Both the position numbers and the translations under genes were made by a program. This document shows, in pieces, positions 35,819 to 44,482 of a stretch of 64,000 bases of DNA. The notes under the pieces were generated by a model. That model was not told where the DNA came from and ran no database searches. It was given only the letters and a program-made list of their open reading frames with translations. This stretch comes from Glaciecola petra (lineage in GTDB: Bacteria; Pseudomonadota; Gammaproteobacteria; Enterobacterales; Alteromonadaceae), in NCBI RefSeq assembly GCF_031846345.1, contig NZ_JAVRHX010000001.1, positions 1,302,001 to 1,366,000 on the forward strand, read 5' to 3'. The first letter of the stretch is position 1; each line of letters starts with the position of its first letter.

Positions 35819-36565
35819 ATGCAAAAAGATAAGTATTACAGAATGATAGAATCACCAGACATGCTAGATTATGGTGTCTATTTGCAATGCGACAAGCTTT
35901 TAGATTGTCAAAAGGCAATTAAAGACCTTGCAACAGCAGACGAAATGCAGTTTCAAATCATTCACCAAGTTGAAGAATTATGGATGAAACTCATTTGTTT
36001 TACGCTAGTAGATATTTTAGATTATATGGAAAATCAATCTCATCATCGCGTCATTACATTATTTTCACGAGTCCATAAATTACAACGAATGATGGTAGAT
36101 CAATTGGACGTGCTAGAAACAATGTCGCCGAAAGAATATCAACAAATCAGATTACAACTTGGTAACGGAAGTGGGCAAGAATCGCCCGGTTTTAGGATGT
36201 TACTGAAAATGCCTAATGATTTATGGGCACATTTTACTCAATATTATTTAGAAAACGGAAAATACAGTATTGAATCTATATATGATGACGAATACATCCA
36301 TGATCACAAATACGCGGTAGCTGAAGCATTAATTGAATTTGATGAACAACTGCAGTTGTTCAGGTGGCGTCATATGTTTTTAATTCATCGTTCAATTGGC
36401 TTGGGTTCCGCATCTTTGAAAGGCCGACCAGTTGACTTATTGCAAAAAGGCGCTGCTAAACGATTTTTCCCAGAACTTTGGGACATACGTTGTGCCATGA
36501 CCGACAAATGGAGTGTCGAATACGGCAAGGTCAGACCGTCTATTAGTGGTAAATCAAACACTTAA
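35819..36565 (+). CDS. Tryptophan 2,3-dioxygenase family protein
   Basis: This 248-residue heme dioxygenase-like protein has the substrate/heme motif QIIHQVEELWMKL (H49, E53, W55), the Arg of the carboxylate site in ESPGFRML (R126), and the heme-ligand region FRWRHMFLIHRSIG (H185). It would open the indole ring of tryptophan, giving N-formylkynurenine. The usual GTGG...G.PYL loop after the heme His is replaced by GLGSASLKGRPVDLL, so the active site differs from standard TDO. It pairs with the kynureninase-like gene 15 bases downstream, and the divergent Lrp regulator supports a tryptophan or related aromatic role. Confidence 0.8.
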   Translation: MQKDKYYRMIESPDMLDYGVYLQCDKLLDCQKAIKDLATADEMQFQIIHQVEELWMKLICFTLVDILDYMENQSHHRVITLFSRVHKLQRMMVDQLDVLETMSPKEYQQIRLQLGNGSGQESPGFRMLLKMPNDLWAHFTQYYLENGKYSIESIYDDEYIHDHKYAVAEALIEFDEQLQLFRWRHMFLIHRSIGLGSASLKGRPVDLLQKGAAKRFFPELWDIRCAMTDKWSVEYGKVRPSISGKSNT

Positions 36566-36580
36566 ATTATAAGGTCCATT

Positions 36581-37735
36581 ATGACTAACTACGCTTCTGA
36601 ATTTATTATTCCTAATGGCATATATGCACTATCACATTCGGTAGGTCCACTACCAAAGGCCGCAAAAGTAGCTTTAGAGCGTCACTACTTTGAGCCTTGG
36701 CAAGCAGAAGGTGGTGATGCTTGGCCATCTTGGCTAGCTCAAATCAGCGCATTTAATCGCAATATCGCGCAGTTAGTAAACGCAAAAGAAAGTGAAGTTT
36801 GTCCACAAAGTAATTTAGCTTCTGGTTTTTCGAGTTTTTTAAGTGCTATAGCAAAACGCCCTGAAACGCGTCAGCAAAGAGTAGTTGTTATGCACGAGGA
36901 TGCTTTTGCATCTATGGGTTTTGTAGTGACCGGACTAGCGCATAGTTATCAACTAGAACTCGTACTTGTAAAAGGTGCAGCAAATAACATTGAAGCTTGG
37001 CGTGAAATTTGCGAAAAACATGATGTTTTGGCTTGTCTGATTACTCACGTACATTCAAATACTTCAATTAAATCTGATATACCGACCATAGTGGATGCAA
37101 TAAGAGAGTTTACGCCCTATATTTGTGTCGATGTTGCACAATCAATAGGGATTGTTCCTGTCGACTTTGCTAACTGGCAGGTTGAGGCAATATTTGGTTC
37201 ATGTGTTAAGTGGTTATGCGGGGGTTCAGGCGCCGGATTTATGGTAGTGAATGCGAATATTGTTACAACACTGCAAGCTGATTTATTGGGTTGGTTTTCT
37301 CATGAAAATCCCTTCGAGTTTGATATGACGCATTATAAAAACGCCAAAGATGCCAAACGATTTTGGGGCGGCACTCCCTCTGTAGCCCCCTATGTATTAG
37401 CAAACGCGTCAATCGAAGTGCTTAAAAAAATAAGTTATCAATACTTGGTTACGCATAACTACAGTTTAAAACAAACACTCATTAATAAGCTAAGTGAAGA
37501 GTGTTTGGCCCATAGCGCTTATGCTTTTTTAAACCAAAGTGAAATTAGTAAAGCCACAGGGGGGAGTCTGTGTATACAAGCAGCAAATACCTCAATAACG
37601 ATTAAAAAACTTAAGCATCATCATGTCCGATTTGATCAACGAAATGGATTATTTAGAATTTCTCTTCACGTCATGAATACACCAGAAGAAGCAGAAATTA
37701 TTGCCGCTTGTTTTAATTTAAACGAGACAATTTAA
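36581..37735 (+). CDS. Kynureninase-like PLP enzyme (class V aminotransferase fold)
   Basis: This 384-residue fold-type I PLP enzyme has the Schiff-base lysine K210 in FGSCVKWLCGGSGAGFMVV, DVAQSIG (about 184-190) before it, and the kynureninase-like RFWGGTPSVAPY. It is probably kynureninase, which splits kynurenine or 3-hydroxykynurenine into anthranilate and alanine. Its closeness to the TDO-like gene supports this. Other class V hydrolases cannot be excluded. No formamidase (KynB) gene is present in this cluster. Confidence 0.78.
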   Translation: MTNYASEFIIPNGIYALSHSVGPLPKAAKVALERHYFEPWQAEGGDAWPSWLAQISAFNRNIAQLVNAKESEVCPQSNLASGFSSFLSAIAKRPETRQQRVVVMHEDAFASMGFVVTGLAHSYQLELVLVKGAANNIEAWREICEKHDVLACLITHVHSNTSIKSDIPTIVDAIREFTPYICVDVAQSIGIVPVDFANWQVEAIFGSCVKWLCGGSGAGFMVVNANIVTTLQADLLGWFSHENPFEFDMTHYKNAKDAKRFWGGTPSVAPYVLANASIEVLKKISYQYLVTHNYSLKQTLINKLSEECLAHSAYAFLNQSEISKATGGSLCIQAANTSITIKKLKHHHVRFDQRNGLFRISLHVMNTPEEAEIIAACFNLNETI

Positions 37736-37803
37736 GCTAAAAATGCAAACTAATACATTTGCTTTTAATGATAGAAACTGTATTCATTTGCTTTTATAAA
37801 TGT

Positions 37804-37834
37804 AAAAAAACGGGGCTATTTTGGCCCCGTTTTT
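37804..37834. terminator. Bidirectional rho-independent terminator
   Basis: ACGGGGC (37810-37816) and GCCCCGT (37824-37830) form a stem flanked by A and T runs on either side, so it can stop both the kynureninase-like transcript and the convergent etfA transcript. Confidence 0.85.
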
Positions 37835-37887
37835 GTCTTCATTTTACCTTTAATGGTGTTGTATCAAAATGCTATTCGCATTTACAC

Positions 37888-38814
37888 CTATAAAGCTGCT
37901 TCTAACTTGGGAAGCTCTTCGAATAAATCGCCTACCAAGCCATAATCAGCGACTTGGAATATTGGCGCTTCTTCATCTTTGTTAATAGCAACAATCACCT
38001 TTGAGTCTTTCATACCGGCTAAATGTTGAATCGCTCCAGAAATTCCCACTGCGATATATAGTTGAGGAGCGACAATTTTACCCGTTTGCCCAACTTGCAT
38101 ATCGTTAGGCACAAAGCCTGCGTCAACAGCAGCACGAGATGCGCCAATAGCGGCGCCTAACTTGTCTGCTATACCGTTTAATAAGGCAAAGTTTTCACCA
38201 TTTTGCATGCCACGACCACCCGAGATGATAACTTCAGCAGCGGTTAATTCTGGGCGTTCAGATTCGGTCAGCTCTGCAGATACGAAACTAGATTTAACAG
38301 CCTCAATGACCGACCCTACTGACTCAACACTTGCATTGCCTTCGTTTCCGGCAGCGTCAAAAGCGGCTGCGCGAACGGTTACCACTTTTTTAACATCAGA
38401 AGACTGAACAGTTGCTATAGCGTTTCCGGCATATATCGGGCGAGTGAAGGTGTCGGCAGATTCAACGCTAATAATGTCTGAAATTTGCGCAACGTCCAAT
38501 AAAGCAGCGACTCGCGGCATAAAGTTTTTGCCCGTTGTTGTCGCGGCGGCAAACACATGGGTATATTCGCTCGCTAGTTCTACTACCAAGTCAGCAATGT
38601 TTTCAGGCAACTGATGCTCATAAACCGAGTTGTCGGCAACCAATACCTTGCTCACGCCAGTAATTTTTGCGCCATTCTCCGCAACTGTTGCACAATTTGA
38701 ACCTGCAACCAAGAGCGTGATGTCATCTCCAGCGGCGCTAGCTGCATGCACAAGTTTGTTAGTTTCTGTTTTCAGGGTTTCATTGTCGTGCTCTGCGTAT
38801 ACTAATATGCTCAT
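37888..38814 (-). CDS. etfA: Electron transfer flavoprotein subunit alpha
   Basis: EtfA is a 308-residue subunit of the FAD-containing heterodimer that takes electrons from acyl-CoA and other dehydrogenases. The C-terminal FAD domain has VIISGGRGMQNGENFALL (near 190-207), SRAAVDAGFVPNDMQVGQTGK and IAVGISGAIQHLAGMKDSK, all family hallmarks. The start overlaps etfB by ATGA. It is cytoplasmic and passes electrons to ETF-QO, encoded divergently. Confidence 0.96.
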   Translation of the reverse strand: MSILVYAEHDNETLKTETNKLVHAASAAGDDITLLVAGSNCATVAENGAKITGVSKVLVADNSVYEHQLPENIADLVVELASEYTHVFAAATTTGKNFMPRVAALLDVAQISDIISVESADTFTRPIYAGNAIATVQSSDVKKVVTVRAAAFDAAGNEGNASVESVGSVIEAVKSSFVSAELTESERPELTAAEVIISGGRGMQNGENFALLNGIADKLGAAIGASRAAVDAGFVPNDMQVGQTGKIVAPQLYIAVGISGAIQHLAGMKDSKVIVAINKDEEAPIFQVADYGLVGDLFEELPKLEAAL

Positions 38815-39563
38815 GCAATCACCTTTGCTTCATTTTTTAATTTTTCAACTAACTCATCCACGCTCGCTACTGTGACACCACCTTCCCTTTGTGCTGGAGG
38901 CGTGACTTTAAGTAAGGCCACTTTTGATGCAAGTTCAACGCCCATATCAGCGGCGTTTTTAACGTCAATGGGTTTACGTTTTGCTTTCATAATGTTTGGT
39001 AATGACGCATATCTCGGTTCGTTTAAGCGCAAATCAGTAGTAACAACAGCAGGCAAATCAAGCGCCACAGTCTGTAGTCCACCGTCTATTTCACGGGTAA
39101 CATTGACTTTACCATCAGCCACAAGAACCTCACTAGCAAAAGTGCCTTGCGGCATACCTGTTAGTGCAGCTAGCATTTGACCTGTTTGATTGTTATCTGA
39201 ATCAATCGCTTGTTTACCCAAAATGACTAATTCAGGTGCTTCTTCATCAACTACTTTCTGCAGTAATTTAGCAATTTGCAGCGAATCAAGTTTCGCGTCT
39301 GTTTCAATATGGATCCCACGGTCTGCGCCAAGAGCTAGGCCTGTTCTTATTTGCTCTTGCACGGCTTTTGCACCTATCGATACCACAACGATCTCGGTAG
39401 CTACGCCTTTTTCTTTTAATCGAATAGCTTCTTCAACAGCAATTTCGCAAAAAGGATTGATTGCCATTTTAACGTTAGTTAAATCGACATCTGAGTTATC
39501 AGGTTTTACTCGTACTTTAACGTTGTAGTCTATAGCACGTTTTATGGGTACTAAAATTTTCAT
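38811..39563 (-). CDS. etfB: Electron transfer flavoprotein subunit beta
   Basis: EtfB has 250 residues and starts MKILVPIKRAIDYNVKVRVK, with AGAGGA five bases upstream of the ATG at 39563; an upstream in-frame codon at 39584 is less suitable. Family motifs are MAINPFCEIAVEEAIRLKEKG, GADRGIHIET and ILGKQAIDSDNNQTGQMLA. It binds AMP and pairs with EtfA. A palindrome about 60-80 bases upstream probably regulates it. Confidence 0.96.
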   Translation of the reverse strand: MKILVPIKRAIDYNVKVRVKPDNSDVDLTNVKMAINPFCEIAVEEAIRLKEKGVATEIVVVSIGAKAVQEQIRTGLALGADRGIHIETDAKLDSLQIAKLLQKVVDEEAPELVILGKQAIDSDNNQTGQMLAALTGMPQGTFASEVLVADGKVNVTREIDGGLQTVALDLPAVVTTDLRLNEPRYASLPNIMKAKRKPIDVKNAADMGVELASKVALLKVTPPAQREGGVTVASVDELVEKLKNEAKVIA

Positions 39564-39624
39564 ATTGTCCTCTAAGCGTTTCAAAAATTGTATACTTCGA
39601 ATTCAGGCTGCAATTTATATTTAG

Positions 39625-39640
39625 TTGACGTAAACGTCAA
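39625..39640. promoter_or_regulatory. Perfect palindromic operator in the etfBA / ETF-QO divergent region
   Basis: TTGACGT-AA-ACGTCAA has perfect seven-base arms with a two-base centre. On the minus strand its left arm TTGACG could be the -35 of an etfB promoter (with TAAATT 17 bases on), so a bound repressor would block it. The shape resembles the LiuR-type MerR sites I recall for branched-chain amino acid and fatty acid oxidation genes in gammaproteobacteria, but I cannot confirm the exact consensus. Confidence 0.65.
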
Positions 39641-39806
39641 CCTAGATTACCTTTTCCGCGTATAATAATTTTACATTGTTTTGACACCTTGTAATATTCA
39701 ATTGACGAATACAGAACTATAAACTTATTTACTTCGCTTTGAGCAGCTACATCAAGCAAAATATAGCGTCGCATAAATATAGCCTACTTACAGACCGGAG
39801 CGCATT

Positions 39807-41453
39807 ATGGAAAGAGAAGTGATGGAATTTGATGTTATCGTCGTCGGAGCCGGTCCTTCTGGCTTGTCTACTGCTATAAAACTCAAACAACTCGCTAACG
39901 CCAGCGAACAAGAATTGAACGTTTGCGTATTGGAAAAAGGTTCAGAAATTGGTGCTCACATATTGTCTGGTGCAGTTTTTGAGACACGAGCCCTCGATGA
40001 ATTATTCCCAAATTGGAAAGAGCTGGGCGCTCCACTGACTACATCGGTCACTGAAGATCATATTTATTTACTAAAAGATGAGAAAAACGCAACCAAACTT
40101 CCTAATGCCATTACGCCAAAGACAATGCATAACAAAGGTAATTATATTGCTAGTATGGCTAATATGTGTCGCTGGCTTGGCGAACAAGCCGAAGCGTTAG
40201 GAATAGAAGTTTATCCTGGCTTTGCAGCCGCTTCGGTGCATTATGATGAAAGTGGTAAAGTCGCTGGGGTGATTACTGGGGATATGGGGGTAAGTGAATC
40301 AGGTGAGCAAAAAGATACTTACATGCCGGGAATGCTGCTAACAGCCACATACACTGTATTTGCTGAGGGTTGTCGAGGACACCTTGGTAAATCCTTAATC
40401 GAAAAGTTTGATTTAGACAAAGACTGTAGCCCTCAACATTATGCCATTGGTTTTAAAGAAATTTGGGACATTCCGCCATCACAACATCAAGAAGGTTTAG
40501 TGGTACATACCGCCGGGTGGCCTTTGTCAGATGCAACTGGTGGTAGCTATCTATACCACGGTGAAAATAATCAAGTATTTGTCGGCTTGATTGTAGACCT
40601 TAATTATAAAAATCCTCATCTAAGCCCTTTTGATGAGTTTCAACGTCTTAAACATCATCCAGTAATTGCTAATACTCTAAGTGGCGGAACGCGAGTTGCT
40701 TATGGGGCACGTGCAATCGCAAAAGGCGGATTACATTCACTGCCTAAAATGACTTTTCCGGGCGGTTTAATGGTTGGATGTAACGCCGGCACACTTAATT
40801 TTGCAAAGATTAAAGGCAACCACACGGCAATGAAATCTGGTATTGTCGCTGCCGAAACCCTATTTGAGCTGCTGCAAGCTGACAAAAAGGTCGCAGAACC
40901 CGCCTTATACACAGAGAACTTTAAAAATGCTTGGGTGTATGATGAGTTATATGGTTCACGAAATTTTGGTCCCGCTATTCACAAATTTGGGATGGTCTTG
41001 GGCGGTGCTTATAATATGCTAGACCAAAACTTTTTTGCCGGCAAACTTCCCTTTACCATCAATGATTCTACTCCAGACCATGCTTGCTTAGAAACGGCAT
41101 CCAGTATGCCTAAAATTGCATATCCAAAAGCGGACGGTAAACTTAGTTTTGATAAGTTATCTTCCGTGTTTTTATCAAACACCAACCATGAGGAAGATCA
41201 ACCCTGTCATCTACAATTAAAAGATGCCACTATTCCTATTGGCGTAAATTTAGAAAAGTTTGATGAACCTGCGCAACGATACTGTCCTGCAGGGGTGTAC
41301 GAAGTGATTGAAGATAATGACGGGCAAAAGCAGTTTCAGATTAATGGGCAAAACTGTGTTCACTGCAAAACCTGTGATATTAAAGAACCAAGTCAAAACA
41401 TTAACTGGGTTGTGCCTGAAGGTGCAGGTGGTCCTAACTACCCTAATATGTAA
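39807..41453 (+). CDS. Electron transfer flavoprotein-ubiquinone oxidoreductase
   Basis: This 548-residue membrane-associated flavoprotein moves electrons from ETF to the quinone pool. It has the FAD motif VIVVGAGPSGLSTAIKL (9-25), ILSGAVFETRAL, GGLMVGCNAGTLNFAKIKG, and the C-terminal 4Fe-4S cysteines (RYCPAGVYE, then CVHCKTCDIKEPSQNINW). The length matches human and bacterial ETF-QO. GGAG six bases upstream supports the ATG at 39807. It is divergent from etfBA and followed 27 bases later by an alpha/beta hydrolase gene. Confidence 0.95.
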   Translation: MEREVMEFDVIVVGAGPSGLSTAIKLKQLANASEQELNVCVLEKGSEIGAHILSGAVFETRALDELFPNWKELGAPLTTSVTEDHIYLLKDEKNATKLPNAITPKTMHNKGNYIASMANMCRWLGEQAEALGIEVYPGFAAASVHYDESGKVAGVITGDMGVSESGEQKDTYMPGMLLTATYTVFAEGCRGHLGKSLIEKFDLDKDCSPQHYAIGFKEIWDIPPSQHQEGLVVHTAGWPLSDATGGSYLYHGENNQVFVGLIVDLNYKNPHLSPFDEFQRLKHHPVIANTLSGGTRVAYGARAIAKGGLHSLPKMTFPGGLMVGCNAGTLNFAKIKGNHTAMKSGIVAAETLFELLQADKKVAEPALYTENFKNAWVYDELYGSRNFGPAIHKFGMVLGGAYNMLDQNFFAGKLPFTINDSTPDHACLETASSMPKIAYPKADGKLSFDKLSSVFLSNTNHEEDQPCHLQLKDATIPIGVNLEKFDEPAQRYCPAGVYEVIEDNDGQKQFQINGQNCVHCKTCDIKEPSQNINWVVPEGAGGPNYPNM

Positions 41454-41480
41454 TGCTTTGCTAGCAATTTAGGTAATTAA

Positions 41481-42257
41481 GTGAGTCAAATACTACATTA
41501 CAAATCCTATGGCGCAATCGACAAGCCCTGTGTTGTTCTTATCCATGGGCTGTTTGGCAGTAGTGACAACTTAAGCGTTATTAGACGAGCATTGGAAAAT
41601 GACTACTTTGTGATCAATATTGATCTGCCAGACCATGGAGAGTCACCATGGTCAGATGCATTCAGTTTTAAACGATCTGCGCAACAACTTGCATCTACCT
41701 TGCAGCACATTGGCATCTCTTCTGCCAGTTTTGTCGCCCACTCACTTGGTGGAAAAGTCGCCATGACATTGTGTCATATGCAGGCACAACTTATTAATCA
41801 TCTTATTATTTTAGACATGGCTCCAGTTGCATATGAACCTCGACACCACAACGTAATTAGCGGTTTAACAAATGTTGATTTGGCAACTGTTCAATCTCGC
41901 AAAGATGCTCAATTACAACTGTCTGAACACGTAAAAGATGTTGGTACCGCGGCATTTCTATTAAAAAGCTTATACAACGATGATGGGATTTGGAAATGGC
42001 GTTTCAATCTAAAAATGTTGGTCAGAGATTATCCTATTTTGTCGAAATGGGATTTAACAGATGAACTCGTTTTTACAGGAAAAGTACTTTTTATAAAGGG
42101 TCAACACTCTGATTATATTACCAGCCAACATCAGGCGATAATTAAGCAACAATTTCCAAATGCCACTGCTAAAATCATTAATGCCGGTCACTGGCTCCAT
42201 GCAGAGAAACGGACGATTGTTAACACTTTGATAACAAAGTATTTAAATGGATATTAG
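41481..42257 (+). CDS. Alpha/beta hydrolase, YbfF-like esterase
   Basis: A 258-residue alpha/beta hydrolase with LIHGLFGSSDNLSVIRR (19-35), nucleophile elbow SFVAHSLGGKVAM (Ser near 94), an Asp region and the terminal His in IINAGHWLHAEK. This matches E. coli YbfF, an acyl-CoA/carboxyl esterase. It starts with GTG (AGGT six bases upstream). Its place before DUF2788 and fldA is shared with related gammaproteobacteria such as Vibrio. Confidence 0.88.
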   Translation: MSQILHYKSYGAIDKPCVVLIHGLFGSSDNLSVIRRALENDYFVINIDLPDHGESPWSDAFSFKRSAQQLASTLQHIGISSASFVAHSLGGKVAMTLCHMQAQLINHLIILDMAPVAYEPRHHNVISGLTNVDLATVQSRKDAQLQLSEHVKDVGTAAFLLKSLYNDDGIWKWRFNLKMLVRDYPILSKWDLTDELVFTGKVLFIKGQHSDYITSQHQAIIKQQFPNATAKIINAGHWLHAEKRTIVNTLITKYLNGY

Positions 42258-42352
42258 TGTATACATATTCGGTCGATATTTTACTTGCTTAATGTCGGTT
42301 TTTGTTGTTTTTTGTGTTAATATCCGCGCAAATTTTAAGCATGTGAATAGCA

Positions 42353-42571
42353 ATGTCATCAGAAACGTTTCAACAATTAGAATCGATACTTTTAAACATT
42401 ACGCTGGTGGGTTTGTTTTTATTGATTGCCTATGCAGTGCACGATGTAATGAAAAAAAATAATGTACCGATGATGGGCCGTTGTGTGGCATACGGCGTAT
42501 TAGGACTCGGTTGTGTCGGTTTTCTGGCCAAGGGAATCATTCAGTTGTTTTTTATATCGTCTGGCGTCTAG
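42353..42571 (+). CDS. DUF2788 small membrane protein
   Basis: A 72-residue protein with two hydrophobic helices (LLNITLVGLFLLIAYAV, near 13-29, and GVLGLGCVGFLAKGIIQLFF, near 49-68) joined by a basic loop KKNNVPMMGRC. The length and sequence match DUF2788 proteins, whose function is unknown. It lies between the YbfF-like hydrolase and flavodoxin, a conserved order. Confidence 0.85.
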   Translation: MSSETFQQLESILLNITLVGLFLLIAYAVHDVMKKNNVPMMGRCVAYGVLGLGCVGFLAKGIIQLFFISSGV

Positions 42572-42629
42572 AAAGGTCGCGACCATATGCTTATTAGTCT
42601 TAACCTGAAATTAGTGGAGTAAAATTACG

Positions 42630-43154
42630 ATGGCAAGTGTAGGTTTATTTTTTGGAAGCGACACTGGTAATACAGAACATATCGCTAAGATGATCCAAAA
42701 AGAACTTGGCAAAAGCTTGATTGATGTTCGAGATATTGCCAAAAGCACAAAAGAAGAAATTGCTGAGTTTGATTTACTCTTGTTCGGCATACCTACTTGG
42801 TATTATGGTGAAGCACAATGCGATTGGGATGACTTTTTCCCAGACTTAGAAGAAATAGATTTTGAAGGAAAGTTAGTCGCGATATTTGGCTGTGGTGATC
42901 AAGAAGACTATGCTGAATATTTTCTTGATGCAATGGGCATGATAAGAGACATCGTGGAGCCCAAAGGCGCCATTATTATCGGTAATTGGTCCACTGAAGG
43001 TTATGATTTTGAGGCATCTAAAGGTATGGCAGACGACGACCACTTTGTTGGTTTAGGCATAGACGAAGACCGTCAACCAGAACTGACTGAAGAACGAGTG
43101 TTAGCTTGGTGCAAACAAATCGAAGAAGAAATGTGCTTAAGTGAATTGCGCTAA
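42630..43154 (+). CDS. fldA: Flavodoxin FldA
   Basis: FldA is a 174-residue long-chain flavodoxin, starting ASVGLFFGSDTGNTEHIAKM, with the FMN phosphate loop GSDTGNTEH (9-17). The FMN-stacking regions PTWYYGEAQCDWDDFF (near 55-70) and GCGDQEDYAEYFLDAMG (about 90-106) follow. It is a cytoplasmic electron carrier that can replace ferredoxin under iron limitation and reduces radical-SAM or isoprenoid enzymes. The fur gene lies nearby (as in E. coli), although here two other genes intervene. Confidence 0.95.
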   Translation: MASVGLFFGSDTGNTEHIAKMIQKELGKSLIDVRDIAKSTKEEIAEFDLLLFGIPTWYYGEAQCDWDDFFPDLEEIDFEGKLVAIFGCGDQEDYAEYFLDAMGMIRDIVEPKGAIIIGNWSTEGYDFEASKGMADDDHFVGLGIDEDRQPELTEERVLAWCKQIEEEMCLSELR

Positions 43155-43284
43155 ATAAAGAGAGCATTGCAGGACGTAGTAAAGCTCTCTATACTAAATT
43201 TATGACCTTATTGTTAAAATCAAAGACAACTTGGCTCTTGCAATAGACTAGAGAGAATATTCGCGTTTGTTGAGCAGGTCATAG

Positions 43285-43297
43285 GTGAGCAGCTCAC
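43285..43297. repeat. Short palindrome before the TPR gene
   Basis: GTGAGC-A-GCTCAC has perfect six-base arms. It lies about 55 bases upstream of the TPR-type gene start in a 197-base gap that also holds an AGAGAGC/GCTCTCT pair at 43159-43190. Role unknown, possibly operator. Confidence 0.3.
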
Positions 43298-43351
43298 AGG
43301 CGCGCTCTCAAATAGATTAAACAAGCTACGTAACAAAATTGGCACTTATCG

Positions 43352-44443
43352 ATGAAAAAACTTGGTACGACTCTTCTTATACTGGCAGCCCTCATTTTTG
43401 TATTCTTATTAATAAAACAAAGTATATTACCCGAAGAAGAAGCACCAAAACTCGATATTCCTTATTTCAATTATGATTTACTTACCTGCAACAAAGTATT
43501 TGATGCTGAACCCACAGACAATTTTGAAAAATGCTTAGAGCTAGCTCAATCAGGGATTCGTACCGCGCAGAAAAGAATTTTATGGGCGTATTCCCGACAA
43601 GGTGATTACTTAGATTGGCAGCAGGTTTTCAACTGGACTAAAATCCTTCGACGGAATAATCGAAACGCTTTAGCGCTATCTTTTGCGTTGATGAAAATAA
43701 TGGGGGACGATGACGAGCTAATAGAGTCTGGAGAAAAAGGCTTAGTTAGGCTGTCTCACCGAAATCATGCACCAGCAAATGTATTACTAGCAAGTTTATA
43801 CGGTTTAGAAGAAAATAAGCTCCCTCAAAGCAGCAATCCAATATGGCTCTTGGAAAGAGCTCATGAAAATGAACCCGCCACTATTTCGGCAACAGATTTA
43901 GCCTTATTATACGCAAATGGCTTTAAAACCAAGCCTAATGTCGATAAAGGTACGGCAATTTTAATGCAAGCCGCTGAACAAAATAATCCACTACAAACCA
44001 ATAATATTGCCTGGTTTTTATCTACCTTAGACGATAATCCGTTTACACCTCCTGACTATGCTGTAACGCTCGCGGAGCGGATCATTGAAGATCCCGAAAA
44101 CAGTGAGCGACATACCTATGTTGATACACTAGCAGCGACCTATGCCGCTAAAGGTCAATTTGAATTAGCCATCGAAACTCAAGAAAAAGCTATCAGTCTA
44201 ATTGCCGACTTAACTTGGTCTGAAGACGAAAAAGCGCAAGAATTAGTAGAATTTAAAGAGCGATTAGAATTATATCAACAAAAACAAAGCGCTGTTACAA
44301 CAAGTGTAGAGGTGAACGAAAAAGAGTTTTTTGTGAACCTGCGCAATAACGCAATTAATTATTTACTTAATAGCTTTTTTACTCATGTTGAAGCACCACA
44401 AGCAACAAACGTATCATCACTAGATTCAGAAAATAATCAATAA
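43352..44443 (+). CDS. Membrane-anchored TPR/Sel1-like repeat protein
   Basis: This 363-residue protein has an N-terminal signal anchor (TTLLILAALIFVFLLI, residues 5-20) and then helical repeats: ECLELAQSGIRTAQKRILWAY-like and PANVLLASLYGLEE, plus Sel1-like units (ATDLALLYANGFKTKPNVDKG) around residue 190. A TPR-like pair (YVDTLAATYAAKGQFELAIETQEKAI) lies near 270-295. Such proteins are scaffolds in the envelope, and the partner is unknown. The peptidase gene follows after 39 bases, so they may share a transcript. Confidence 0.7.
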   Translation: MKKLGTTLLILAALIFVFLLIKQSILPEEEAPKLDIPYFNYDLLTCNKVFDAEPTDNFEKCLELAQSGIRTAQKRILWAYSRQGDYLDWQQVFNWTKILRRNNRNALALSFALMKIMGDDDELIESGEKGLVRLSHRNHAPANVLLASLYGLEENKLPQSSNPIWLLERAHENEPATISATDLALLYANGFKTKPNVDKGTAILMQAAEQNNPLQTNNIAWFLSTLDDNPFTPPDYAVTLAERIIEDPENSERHTYVDTLAATYAAKGQFELAIETQEKAISLIADLTWSEDEKAQELVEFKERLELYQQKQSAVTTSVEVNEKEFFVNLRNNAINYLLNSFFTHVEAPQATNVSSLDSENNQ

Positions 44444-44482
44444 AAAAACGTAATTTATGCGCACTAATAAGGCCTACTCACT

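Noticed and set aside
42247..42462. 71-residue frame spanning the gap before DUF2788
   Set aside because: Overlaps the real DUF2788 gene out of frame and lacks a ribosome site; composition looks non-coding.
43159..43190. AGAGAGC/GCTCTCT repeat after fldA as a terminator
   Set aside because: Loop of 18 bases and no T run; too weak to call.
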